Source: Bacteroidales bacterium (lineage in GTDB: Bacteria; Bacteroidota; Bacteroidia; Bacteroidales; UBA4181). Taken from it: DNA of 6,049 bases. Below the pieces are notes generated by a model that was not told where the DNA came from, did no database searches, and was given only the letters and a program-made list of their open reading frames with translations. Location of the stretch: positions 1 to 6,049 of the forward strand of contig JAQVSH010000120.1 of NCBI GenBank assembly GCA_028700615.1, written 5' to 3'. Shown here piece by piece: positions 1 through 6,049 of this stretch. Position numbers and translations under genes: made by a program. Every line of letters starts with the position of its first letter. The stretch's first letter is position 1.

Positions 1-987
1 GACCTTGCCTTCAAACAGAATCTGGAATGCGATGAAGAAGAAATTATGGAGGTTGTTCAGATTATCCAGAAATTTGATCCTCCGGGAATAGGTGCCAGAA
101 ATCTTCAGGAATGTCTGCTGATCCAGTTAAAATCGAAGAAAGCCAGCGAACAGACCCGTCTGGCAGAAAAAATTCTGTACCGGACCTTTGATGAATTTGC
201 AAAAAAACACTATGATAAAATCATGGCCCGTTTCAATATTTCAGAGAAACAACTCAAAGAGGCCATCGCCGAAATTCTCAAACTGAACCCAAAACCCGGA
301 GGAGCATACAGCGACCAGCAAAGCAAGACTGCACAGCATGTCATTCCTGACTTTATCCTGGAAAACCGGGACGGAGAACTGGTATTAATGATGAACATGA
401 AAAACGTACCCGAACTGAAGGTAAACCGCACCTATGCAGATATGTTCAATAATTATACCACCCATAAAGAAAAACTTTCCCGGAATGATAAGGACACTTT
501 AAATTTCGTTAAACAAAAACTGGATTCGGCCCGGTGGTTTATTGATGCGATCAAGCAGAGACAGAATACGCTGATGAACACTATGCAGGCCATTGTCAAT
601 TATCAAAAAGAATACTTTCAGGACGGCGATGAAACCAAGCTGGTGCCGATGATTCTGAAAGACATTGCAGATAAGACGGGCCTTGATATCTCCACGATCT
701 CACGGGTTGCCAACAGCAAATACGTACAGACCCAGTTCGGAGTATTGCCCCTGAAATCTCTGTTCTCGGAAGGAATGCAAACCGACTCCGGAGAAGAAGT
801 ATCCTCGCGGGAAATCAAAAGCATACTTCAGGAATGCGTCCAGGCGGAAAATAAACGAAAGCCGCTTACAGATGGTCAACTGGCCGTCATTTTAAAGGAA
901 AAAGGCTATCTGATAGCCCGGAGAACAGTGGCAAAGTACCGGGAACAATTAAATATCCCGGTTGCCCGCCTGAGAAAAGAGTTGTAA
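1..987 (+). CDS. rpoN: RNA polymerase sigma-54 factor, C-terminal part (5' end outside window)
   Basis: Sigma-54 directs RNA polymerase to -24/-12 promoters and needs an AAA+ activator to open DNA. The frame is open from base 1; the first in-window Met (46) is internal, because the 15 codons before it continue the family sequence. About 328 codons are present against roughly 480-500 in the whole protein, so region I and the start lie to the left. Seen in order: the core-binding signature DPPGIGARNLQECLLIQL (76-129); NPKPGG (286-303); the SARWF...QRQNTL helical region (from 526); the helix-turn-helix LKDIADKTGLDISTISRV followed by SKYVQT (about 655-735), which contacts the -12 element in this family; and the RpoN box ARRTVAKYR (916-942), which reads the -24 element. 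The frame ends in TAA 12 codons after the box's conserved core, as is usual. Its last 39 bp overlap the convergent rdgB gene. Identification is very secure; regulation cannot be judged because the promoter is outside. Confidence 0.97.
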   Translation, partial: DLAFKQNLECDEEEIMEVVQIIQKFDPPGIGARNLQECLLIQLKSKKASEQTRLAEKILYRTFDEFAKKHYDKIMARFNISEKQLKEAIAEILKLNPKPGGAYSDQQSKTAQHVIPDFILENRDGELVLMMNMKNVPELKVNRTYADMFNNYTTHKEKLSRNDKDTLNFVKQKLDSARWFIDAIKQRQNTLMNTMQAIVNYQKEYFQDGDETKLVPMILKDIADKTGLDISTISRVANSKYVQTQFGVLPLKSLFSEGMQTDSGEEVSSREIKSILQECVQAENKRKPLTDGQLAVILKEKGYLIARRTVAKYREQLNIPVARLRKEL

Positions 988-1566
988 CCATTCTGCAAAA
1001 GCCTTAATAGCTTTTCCCCTGTGGCTGATTTCGTTTTTCCCTTCCGGAGTCATTTCAGCAAAAGATTGAGTAAAACCTTCCGGAATAAACACGGCATCAT
1101 ATCCAAAACCGGCAGAACCTCTGGGAGAATCTGCAATTTCCCCACAAACGATTCCCTCAAAAAACCTTATAAAACCTTGAGGATCAACATATGCCAACAC
1201 CGTCCTGAAACGCGCGGTCCGATCAGTGATCCCGGACATTTCCTTTAATAATTTCGCAATATTGGCTTCGGATTGAAAAGCTTTATCCGTTTCGCCCGCA
1301 TAGCGGGCCGAATAAACCCCGGGACGCCCCCCTAGCGCTGTCACTTCAAGACCGGTATCATCAGCAAGACAAGGCAATCTATACCGTTCAAACACCCATT
1401 CCGCTTTTTCCCGGGCATTTCCTTCCAAAGTAGTTTGATCTTCAGGGATATCTCCTGAATATCCCAGATCTTTTAACGAAAGCACCGAAAGAGAATTTCC
1501 AAAAATAGCCTGAATCTCAAATACTTTATGAGAATTGCCTGTAGCTAATAACAGCTTATTGATCAT
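949..1566 (-). CDS. rdgB: Non-canonical purine NTP pyrophosphatase (RdgB/HAM1 family, XTP/dITPase)
   Basis: The family hydrolyses dITP, ITP and XTP to the monophosphate plus pyrophosphate, which keeps deaminated purines out of DNA and RNA; it is a cytosolic Mg-dependent homodimer. The 205-residue product is close to the usual 190-205. Hallmarks seen: N-terminal LLLATGNSHK (5-14), the substrate-binding loop; LADDTGLEVTALGGRPGVYSAR (starting at 67), whose second Asp (D70) matches the family's catalytic base; RTARFRTVLAYVD (116-128); FGYDAVF (154-160); and SHRGKA (181-186), the base-recognition motif. The start at 1566 is chosen because Met-Ile-Asn-Lys leads directly into the first beta strand, as in homologues; no Shine-Dalgarno is visible. 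The last dozen residues (QLFSQAGNRDI) are a tail beyond the conserved fold, and this tail is the part that overlaps the 3' end of rpoN. The gene is divergent from ilvE across 186 bp. Function is secure; exact substrate preference is inferred from family. Confidence 0.96.
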   Translation of the reverse strand: MINKLLLATGNSHKVFEIQAIFGNSLSVLSLKDLGYSGDIPEDQTTLEGNAREKAEWVFERYRLPCLADDTGLEVTALGGRPGVYSARYAGETDKAFQSEANIAKLLKEMSGITDRTARFRTVLAYVDPQGFIRFFEGIVCGEIADSPRGSAGFGYDAVFIPEGFTQSFAEMTPEGKNEISHRGKAIKAFAEWLQLFSQAGNRDI

Positions 1567-1633
1567 ACATTGGAGTTAAATTTTCTGAGAGAATCTAATG
1601 CGACTATGATTTTATATCCGGAAGAAACGCTTT

Positions 1634-1650
1634 TAGATCCAACAGATCTA
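1634..1650. repeat. Perfect inverted repeat (possible operator) in the rdgB/ilvE gap
   Basis: Arms TAGATC (1634-1639) and GATCTA (1645-1650) are exact reverse complements around a 5-nt spacer, CAACA. An outer pair, CGCT (1628-1631) and AGCG (1656-1659), could extend the structure with unpaired bases between. It lies in the divergent promoter region, where a dimeric regulator could act on either gene, but no regulator is identifiable here. Arms of six bases can arise by chance, so the dyad is observed and its function is only a guess. Confidence 0.35.
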
Positions 1651-1731
1651 TTATCAGCGATAAATTTATAATAAATCGTGGCAATATTAAAAAAAGGAAG
1701 TTCGGAAAGATTTTTTAAGCCTTGGTTTTTC

Positions 1732-1739
1732 TAACTTTG
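1732..1739 (+). promoter_or_regulatory. Candidate Bacteroidota-type promoter (-7 element) for ilvE
   Basis: TAACTTTG matches the Bacteroidota primary-sigma -7 consensus TAnnTTTG exactly and sits just upstream of ilvE on the coding strand. The expected -33 TTG, about 19-20 bp further upstream, is not clean: that position holds the T-run of GATTTTTTAAG (1709-1719). The one nearby TTG (1722-1724) is too close. Transcription would be expected to begin near 1744, leaving a leader of about 9 nt to the ATG at 1753 or about 21 nt to the ATG at 1765. It would also drive the MG2/plug gene if that gene is co-transcribed. Confidence 0.55.
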
Positions 1740-1752
1740 CGAATGTAAATAA

Positions 1753-2787
1753 ATGAATATCACCATGACAAAATCTTTGGACTGGGCGAATTTGCCCTTT
1801 AAGTACATGAAAACCGACTATAATGTCCGGTCTACCTGGAAGAATGGTAAATGGGGACCATTAGAACTCAGTGATTCAGAATATATACCCATGCATATTG
1901 CAGCCACCTGTCTGCATTATGGTCAGGAAGCCTTTGAAGGATTGAAAGCATATACCGGCAAGGACGGGAAAATACGGATATTCCGTCCTGATGCCAACGC
2001 CAAAAGAATGATTGCCACCGCAGAATATATTTTTATGCAACCCGTACCGGAAGAAATGTTTCTCGAAGCGGTGAAAATAGTAGTTGATAAAAACCGCGAC
2101 TGGGTTCCCCCATACGGATCAGGGGCCTCCCTATACATCCGCCCTTTGTTAATTGGTACCGGCGCGCGGATAGGGGTTCAGCCGTCCGATGAATACACAT
2201 TTATTATTTTGGTAGCTCCTACCGGACCTTATTTTAAAGAAGGGTTTAAGCCGGTTTCCGTGATGATAGACAGAGATCATGACAGGGCTGCTCCTCTCGG
2301 AACAGGGCATATCAAGGTGGGAGGTAATTATGCTGCCAGCCTGATTTCTATTGACCTGGCCCACAAAGGAGGCTATGCCGCCTCTTTGTATCTGGATTCG
2401 GGAAGCAAGAAATATATCGACGAGTGCGGACCCGCCAATTTCTTTGGAATAAAAAACGACACCTATATTACCCCATATTCTCACAGCATCTTACCTTCAA
2501 TTACCAATGACAGCCTGTGTGTTCTGGCTAAAGAAATGGGATTGAAAGTGGAACGCAGAAAAGTTCCGTATGAAGAGCTTTCAACGTTTGAAGAAGCCGG
2601 AGAATGCGGTACCGCCGCTGTCATTACACCTATCGGAAAAATCTTTGATGCCACTACCGGGGACATCTTTACTTACGGAAAGGACGGGAAACCCGGTCCC
2701 TGGTCTGAAAAACTATACAACAGGCTTAGAGCCATTCAATACGGTGATGCAGAGGACCCATACGGATGGGTTACTATAATCGACTAA
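1753..2787 (+). CDS. ilvE: Branched-chain-amino-acid aminotransferase (class IV, PLP-dependent)
   Basis: Catalyses reversible amino transfer between leucine, isoleucine or valine and 2-oxoglutarate, the last step of branched-chain amino acid synthesis and first step of their breakdown; cytosolic. At 344 residues it fits the longer BCAT group that includes the eukaryotic enzymes. Seen: LHYGQEAFEGLKAY (54-67), the BCAT active-site region; YIRPLLIGTG (128-137); GTGHIKVGGNYAASL (183-197), where K188 is the expected PLP Schiff-base lysine by comparison with human BCAT (CKxGGNYG); YIDECGPANFFG (221-232), with the conserved Glu of the family; LPSITNDSL (247-255); and CGTAAVITPIGKI (285-297), matching the GTA phosphate-binding motif. 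The Met at 1765 is an alternative start: MTKSLDWANLPF from there resembles how relatives begin, and it gives a more normal leader after the candidate promoter. The MG2/plug gene follows after 10 bp with no terminator between them. Whether it works mainly in synthesis or degradation cannot be told, since no other ilv/leu genes are in view. Confidence 0.96.
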   Translation: MNITMTKSLDWANLPFKYMKTDYNVRSTWKNGKWGPLELSDSEYIPMHIAATCLHYGQEAFEGLKAYTGKDGKIRIFRPDANAKRMIATAEYIFMQPVPEEMFLEAVKIVVDKNRDWVPPYGSGASLYIRPLLIGTGARIGVQPSDEYTFIILVAPTGPYFKEGFKPVSVMIDRDHDRAAPLGTGHIKVGGNYAASLISIDLAHKGGYAASLYLDSGSKKYIDECGPANFFGIKNDTYITPYSHSILPSITNDSLCVLAKEMGLKVERRKVPYEELSTFEEAGECGTAAVITPIGKIFDATTGDIFTYGKDGKPGPWSEKLYNRLRAIQYGDAEDPYGWVTIID

Positions 2788-2797
2788 ATCCATTGGC

Positions 2798-5059
2798 ATG
2801 AAAAAACTGCTTCTGGTATTGCTGCTGCTGCTTTTTTCAGAAATTCTGATCTCAGCAGTGACCCCGGGGCAGGATATTCTCTCCGGGGTAATAGCCCATT
2901 TGCAGGATTATCATGCAAACATCGGAGACCGCCGGATTTATGCCCATACAGACCGTGAATTTTATCAGGCTGGGGATGATGTGTTTTTTCAGGGTTACAT
3001 CCTGGATACTTATGCTCAGCCTTCAAAGTTCGGGGGAGACTCTGTATTACTGGCCATTTCTGCTGACGGCGGAAGGGTACTGGCCTCAAAAACCGTAATG
3101 ATACAGAACAGCCTTTTCTCCGGAGTATTCCGGATTCCCGATAAAACGGCTGAAGGCACATACAGACTGGTAGCTTACAGTCAGAAACTGACAGGAAACG
3201 GAGTAGGAAAGATTTTTGTTTGTCCTTTTGAAATCAGGCAGAAATCCGAAATTAATCTGAACATTCATCCCTACGGGAACACTCTCCCTGAAAGCAAAAC
3301 CACGCAATACAGTGTTTTTGCATCAGAAAACGGAGTTCCCGCATCCGCAGTGAATCTTAATTATAGAGCCACAAACGGAAGAAAAGTCATCCGCGGAACA
3401 GCCAAAACCAACCGAAACGGCAATGCAGTAATCACCCTGAACATTCCCGAAGACGTACAGGAGGGATGGATGCTCCGGATAGATGCCAGAACACGCAAAG
3501 AAAACGGCATTGCCTACACTCCTGTAAGACATGCTCTTTCGTGGATAAAACCGTGGTTTTCCCCCGAAGGTGGAAATCTCATCAACGGAATCCCTGCCAG
3601 AATAAACGGGATTGTGACGGACATTTTTGGAAACATGGTCTCCTGTGAAGCTTTTATTGTCAGTAAAGCAGGAATAAAAATCCGATTGAAAAAGGAAGAA
3701 GAAGGAGTGTTTAAGGGACTATTTACACCTGAAAGTGATCAAACCTACTCTGTCCTTCTTGAGTTTCCGGGGAGCAAAACCCGGGAGATGCCCCTTCCCC
3801 CTGTTTTGAAGGAAGGCATCAACCTTGAATTAAAGCAATCGGATCCGGATCAGTTGGTATTCAGCATATACAAGTCCAAAGTATATGACCTAAAAAAAGG
3901 ATTGATACTGGCCTATATGGAAGGAAAACTGGTTTTCTCCTCCACACTGACCATTGATGGTGAAGAAACCGGTTATCAGGTTCCTTTGAACCGATTCGGC
4001 CCGGGAGTAGCCTATTTTGCAGTTTTTGACTCAATAGGCAGACTTCTTTCCGAACGTCCGGTATACCTTTCCCAAAAGGAGTCAAGCATTAGTTTTTCTG
4101 ACAACCGAACCGCACTGAATACAAGAACTCAAGCTTCTGTTCCTTTCTATTTTAAGGGCACACAAGCATTTCCGATCCATTACTCCGTATCCATATCAGG
4201 AGATAAGAGCAATTCTCCGGATCTTTTCTCCACGGTACATCTGCTCTCGGAAATTCCTCATCCGCTTCATTCCGTACTGTACAACAACAGCCGGGCTTCC
4301 TTCTCTACGGAATTTATCAATCAGATGCTGGCAACCGGAGGAACCCTCTTCTCTTGGAAAGAGGTGATGAACCTCTCTGATTTCAGCGGGGTCAATGCAC
4401 ACAAGACGCTTCCCCTGAAGACCGTCTGGTTGTCTATTGTCCAACCTTACCTGATTCAAAATTTCAGAGATCCTGAAAATGCCTTTGATGCTTCCCTGGA
4501 AAACGCACTCAATCGCTTTAACTCCTCCGGATCCGGAGAAATAGAAGATTATTCCCAATATAGCGATATGCTGGAAGCCATTAAAAGCGTACAGTTTTAT
4601 ACATTAATCGAGGACAAAATTGTATTCCACGGAGGCCAGAATTCTATCACAGCCCAAGACGGAGCACTTATTGTCATTGATGGCATTCAAAGAGGGAGTG
4701 ACATTTCAATTCTTAAAACCCTCGCTCCCGTTGAGGTCGCAAGCATCGAAATATCCACCAAACCGCAGGACATTCAGAAATATACCGGACTGAACTCCAT
4801 CGGGGTCATTGAAATCTGGACCACTTCCAATTTCGGAAGAAGACGGTTCCCGGAGGAAACCGCGATGCTTAATATGCCCGGCCCTTTCAAAGCCGGCCCG
4901 GAAAATCTCTTTTGGAGATCATTCACTCAAAATGCCCGGGAGTCGCAACCTCTTGACTTTTCAACGGGACCCCGTCAGGGATCTTTCCTGATACGCATGA
5001 ACGGAATCGACTCGGAAGGAAATGTTTTTTCCGGGCAAAAAGAAATTGAAATACGCTAA
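2798..5059 (+). CDS. Secreted MG2-domain / TonB-plug-like protein without beta-barrel, function unknown
   Basis: The 753-residue product begins with a signal peptide: MKK, a Leu-rich core to about residue 17, then ISA|VTP as a likely signal peptidase I site near residue 20. There is no lipobox Cys, so it is probably periplasmic or attached to the outer membrane by other means. Residues about 46-140 (RIYAHTDREFYQAGDDVFFQGYI... TYRLVAYSQ) form an MG2 macroglobulin-like beta-sandwich. Beta-rich segments follow, including FSPEGGNLINGIPARI (254-269), a motif I associate with this Bacteroidota family. Residues about 592-676 resemble a TonB-receptor plug: LIVIDGIQRGSDISIL, VEVASIEIS, then SIGVIEIWTT. 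Only about 75 residues remain, ending in a beta-type segment (GSFLIRMNGIDSEGN), so there is no 22-strand barrel and it cannot be a transporter alone. No thioester CGEQ is present, so it is not a classical alpha-2-macroglobulin. The start lies 10 bp after the ilvE stop with no Shine-Dalgarno, which suggests co-transcription. Role unknown; cell-envelope protein interaction is my inference. Confidence 0.88.
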   Translation: MKKLLLVLLLLLFSEILISAVTPGQDILSGVIAHLQDYHANIGDRRIYAHTDREFYQAGDDVFFQGYILDTYAQPSKFGGDSVLLAISADGGRVLASKTVMIQNSLFSGVFRIPDKTAEGTYRLVAYSQKLTGNGVGKIFVCPFEIRQKSEINLNIHPYGNTLPESKTTQYSVFASENGVPASAVNLNYRATNGRKVIRGTAKTNRNGNAVITLNIPEDVQEGWMLRIDARTRKENGIAYTPVRHALSWIKPWFSPEGGNLINGIPARINGIVTDIFGNMVSCEAFIVSKAGIKIRLKKEEEGVFKGLFTPESDQTYSVLLEFPGSKTREMPLPPVLKEGINLELKQSDPDQLVFSIYKSKVYDLKKGLILAYMEGKLVFSSTLTIDGEETGYQVPLNRFGPGVAYFAVFDSIGRLLSERPVYLSQKESSISFSDNRTALNTRTQASVPFYFKGTQAFPIHYSVSISGDKSNSPDLFSTVHLLSEIPHPLHSVLYNNSRASFSTEFINQMLATGGTLFSWKEVMNLSDFSGVNAHKTLPLKTVWLSIVQPYLIQNFRDPENAFDASLENALNRFNSSGSGEIEDYSQYSDMLEAIKSVQFYTLIEDKIVFHGGQNSITAQDGALIVIDGIQRGSDISILKTLAPVEVASIEISTKPQDIQKYTGLNSIGVIEIWTTSNFGRRRFPEETAMLNMPGPFKAGPENLFWRSFTQNARESQPLDFSTGPRQGSFLIRMNGIDSEGNVFSGQKEIEIR

Positions 5060-5079
5060 AGCGCGAAGGCTTTTCGTAT
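5051..5079 (-). terminator. Hairpin over the convergent stops, candidate metK terminator
   Basis: Outer arms ATACG (5051-5055) and CGTAT (5075-5079) and inner arms AAAGC (5058-5062) and GCTTT (5069-5073) form a 10-bp stem. It is interrupted by a 2x1 internal loop and capped by the loop GCGAAG. Read on the minus strand, the stem is followed by TTCAATTTCTTTTT, a U-rich stretch that suits a factor-independent terminator for metK. The stem would sit over the metK stop and the tract inside the end of the MG2/plug gene. On the plus strand no T-run follows, so termination of that transcript here is less likely. The stem is A/U-rich in part and overlaps coding sequence, so it may be fortuitous. Confidence 0.35.
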
Positions 5080-6049
5080 AGTCTCTACATAATCAAGTTT
5101 TTCCCATGCAAAAAAGTCCACCTTTCTGGTGGAAGGGACTCCTCCATAAGTCAGGTTAACCTCTGCGCTGTATGGTTTACGACCAAAATGTCCGTATGAA
5201 GCAGTAGGACTAAAAATCGGATATTTCAAACCCAGACGGTTAATGATGGCATAGGGCCTCATATCAAAAATCTCAGAAATTTTTTCAGCAATTTCTGCAT
5301 CCGAGATCTTCAATGTGCAAGTCCCGTATGTATTCACATAAATATTTACGGGTTCTGCCACTCCGATTGCGTAGGAAACCTGAACCAGCATTTCCCCGGC
5401 AACTCCTGCTGCTACCATATTTTTTGCAATGTGACGTGCTGCATAGGCTGCCGAACGGTCCACTTTAGAAGCATCCTTTCCCGAAAATGCACCTCCTCCG
5501 TGAGCCCCTTTTCCGCCATATGTATCCACGATAATCTTACGTCCGGTCAATCCGGTATCCCCGTGAGGACCGCCTATTACAAATTTTCCGGTCGGATTTA
5601 CGTGAAGAATGTAAGGATCCTGGAATAAATCCCGGATTCTCTCAGGCATTTTGGCAACTACCCGGGGAATCAATATCTCCTTCACGTCAGAATAAATCCG
5701 GGACAACATAACCTCCTCTTTGTCAAAATCATCGTGCTGTGTTGAAATGACCAGAGTATGAACCCGCAAAGGTTTATTGAAATCATCATATTCAATAGTA
5801 ACCTGAGATTTGGCATCGGGACGTAAATACTTCATCTGTTTGCCTTCACGACGAATCACAGCCAGCTCTTTCAACAATTCATGGGATAAGGTCAATGAAA
5901 GCGGCATACATTCATCGGTCTCGGTACAGGCATATCCAAACATCATGCCCTGATCCCCTGCACCCTGCTGTTCCTCGGAAGCACGGACAACTCCCTGATT
6001 AATATCCGGAGATTGTTCATGAATAGAAGACAAGATTCCGCAGGATTTA
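5056..6049 (-). CDS. metK: S-adenosylmethionine synthetase, all but the N-terminus (5' end outside window)
   Basis: Makes S-adenosylmethionine from methionine and ATP, releasing phosphate and pyrophosphate; a cytosolic tetramer needing Mg and K. The frame is open to the right edge. Before SSIHEQSPDIN the codons read K-S-C-G-I-L, matching internal MetK sequence; the TTG at 6033 is therefore that Leu and not a start. About 330 codons are visible, and roughly the first 100 residues, including the N-terminal HPDK ATP-binding motif, are missing. Seen: signature 1 GAGDQGMMFGYA (GAGDQG at 5947-5964); DPYILHVNPTGKFVIGGPHGDTGLTGRK (in two adjoining parts, P-T-G-K-F-V-I-G-G-P then H-G-D-T-G-L-T-G-R-K), an active-site region; signature 2 GGGAFSGKD (5473-5499), the methionine/phosphate-binding loop, followed by SKVDRSAAYAAR; and the C-terminal SASYGHFG-type motif (here TASYGHFGR). 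It ends FAWEKLDYVETIRKAFAL with TAG, which overlaps the TAA of the convergent MG2/plug gene by 4 bp. Identification is very secure. The promoter and any SAM-responsive leader would be outside the window. Confidence 0.97.
   Translation of the reverse strand, partial: KSCGILSSIHEQSPDINQGVVRASEEQQGAGDQGMMFGYACTETDECMPLSLTLSHELLKELAVIRREGKQMKYLRPDAKSQVTIEYDDFNKPLRVHTLVISTQHDDFDKEEVMLSRIYSDVKEILIPRVVAKMPERIRDLFQDPYILHVNPTGKFVIGGPHGDTGLTGRKIIVDTYGGKGAHGGGAFSGKDASKVDRSAAYAARHIAKNMVAAGVAGEMLVQVSYAIGVAEPVNIYVNTYGTCTLKISDAEIAEKISEIFDMRPYAIINRLGLKYPIFSPTASYGHFGRKPYSAEVNLTYGGVPSTRKVDFFAWEKLDYVETIRKAFAL

Larger units (their letters stand above)
1567..1752. other. Divergent intergenic region between rdgB and ilvE
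   Basis: This A/T-rich 186-bp gap is the only sizeable non-coding stretch in the window and must carry the promoters of both flanking genes. It contains a perfect Bacteroidota -7 element close to ilvE and a 17-bp dyad near its centre (both listed separately). It also contains a 10-bp A/T palindrome, ATAAATTTAT (1660-1669), which is probably chance. I find no perfect -7 element facing rdgB; the best is TAGATCTG on the minus strand (1650 to 1643), one mismatch from TAnnTTTG and overlapping the dyad's right arm, with no clear TTG at the expected upstream distance. I see no small gene or recognisable RNA here. Confidence 0.7.

Noticed and set aside
997..1015. Perfect 6-bp hairpin AAAAGC/GCTTTT just after the rpoN stop, a possible rpoN terminator.
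   Set aside because: The stem is short and A/U-rich, it is followed by CCCC and not a T-run, and it lies in conserved rdgB codons (GKAIKAF), which explain the sequence well enough.
1021..1248. A 75-codon open frame on the plus strand inside rdgB.
   Set aside because: It is antisense to conserved rdgB codons and has no recognisable domain. The same holds for the other short antisense frames within rpoN, ilvE, the MG2/plug gene and metK.
1679..1740. Possible sigma-54 (-24/-12) promoter upstream of ilvE, suggested by TGGCA at 1679 and TTGG...TTTGC at 1722-1740.
   Set aside because: The GG-to-GC spacing is wrong: there is no GC ten bases after the first GG, and 13 bases separate the second pair. 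The TAnnTTTG element is the better explanation.
4525..4538. A 14-bp perfect palindrome, CTCCGGATCCGGAG.
   Set aside because: It sits in a Ser/Gly linker (SSGSGE) of the MG2/plug gene and arises from Ser, Gly and Glu codons in a region where TCCGGA-type words are common. A single copy gives no sign of function.
4878..4896. CCGGC/GCCGG hairpin inside the MG2/plug gene.
   Set aside because: It has only 5-bp arms with a 9-nt loop, is fully within coding sequence, and has no T-run after it.
2798..5059. The MG2/plug protein as a true TonB-dependent receptor or as an alpha-2-macroglobulin protease trap.
   Set aside because: There is no room for a beta-barrel after the plug-like segment. There is also no thioester motif or full macroglobulin length.
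6031..6033. TTG at 6033 as the metK start.
   Set aside because: The frame continues upstream to the window edge as K-S-C-G-I, and the protein would lack the conserved N-terminal ATP-binding region. The gene is simply cut by the window.
1..6049. Mobile elements, CRISPR repeats, tRNA/rRNA genes, phage or defence genes.
   Set aside because: Coding sequence is accounted for by five recognisable genes, and I saw no direct repeat series, transposase, integrase or structural RNA signature.

Overview
The window looks like ordinary chromosomal sequence from a member of the Bacteroidota, most likely Bacteroidales-like. Three things suggest this. The proteins match that phylum's style, in particular the secreted MG2/plug protein. 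There is a perfect TAnnTTTG promoter element of the Bacteroidota type ahead of ilvE. The gene starts have A/T-rich leaders and no Shine-Dalgarno sequence. I cannot name a genus from sequence alone. I see no mobile element, CRISPR array, tRNA or rRNA.

Layout from left to right: (1) the C-terminal two-thirds of the sigma-54 RNA polymerase factor (rpoN, + strand), cut by the left edge; (2) a complete rdgB/HAM1-type non-canonical purine NTP pyrophosphatase (- strand), whose 3' end overlaps that of rpoN by 39 bp; (3) a 186-bp divergent intergenic region with a candidate promoter for the rightward genes and a small perfect dyad; (4) a complete PLP-dependent branched-chain aminotransferase (ilvE, + strand); (5) 10 bp further on, a 753-residue secreted protein with an MG2 macroglobulin-like domain and a TonB-plug-like domain but no beta-barrel, of unknown function; (6) S-adenosylmethionine synthetase (metK, - strand), cut by the right edge. 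The stop codons of (5) and (6) overlap by 4 bp inside a hairpin.

Four of the five genes are core housekeeping functions: transcription initiation, nucleotide-pool sanitation, branched-chain amino acid transamination and SAM synthesis. They are unlikely to form one pathway. The only plausible operon is ilvE plus the MG2/plug gene. Coding is very dense: every gene boundary except the 186-bp divergent gap is an overlap or a 10-bp gap, and the intact frames show no frameshift or premature stop. No stretch over 300 bp lacks a gene.

I did not find an undescribed multi-gene system. The least understood item is the barrel-less MG2/plug protein. The structural oddities worth a look are the two convergent overlaps and the intergenic dyad.
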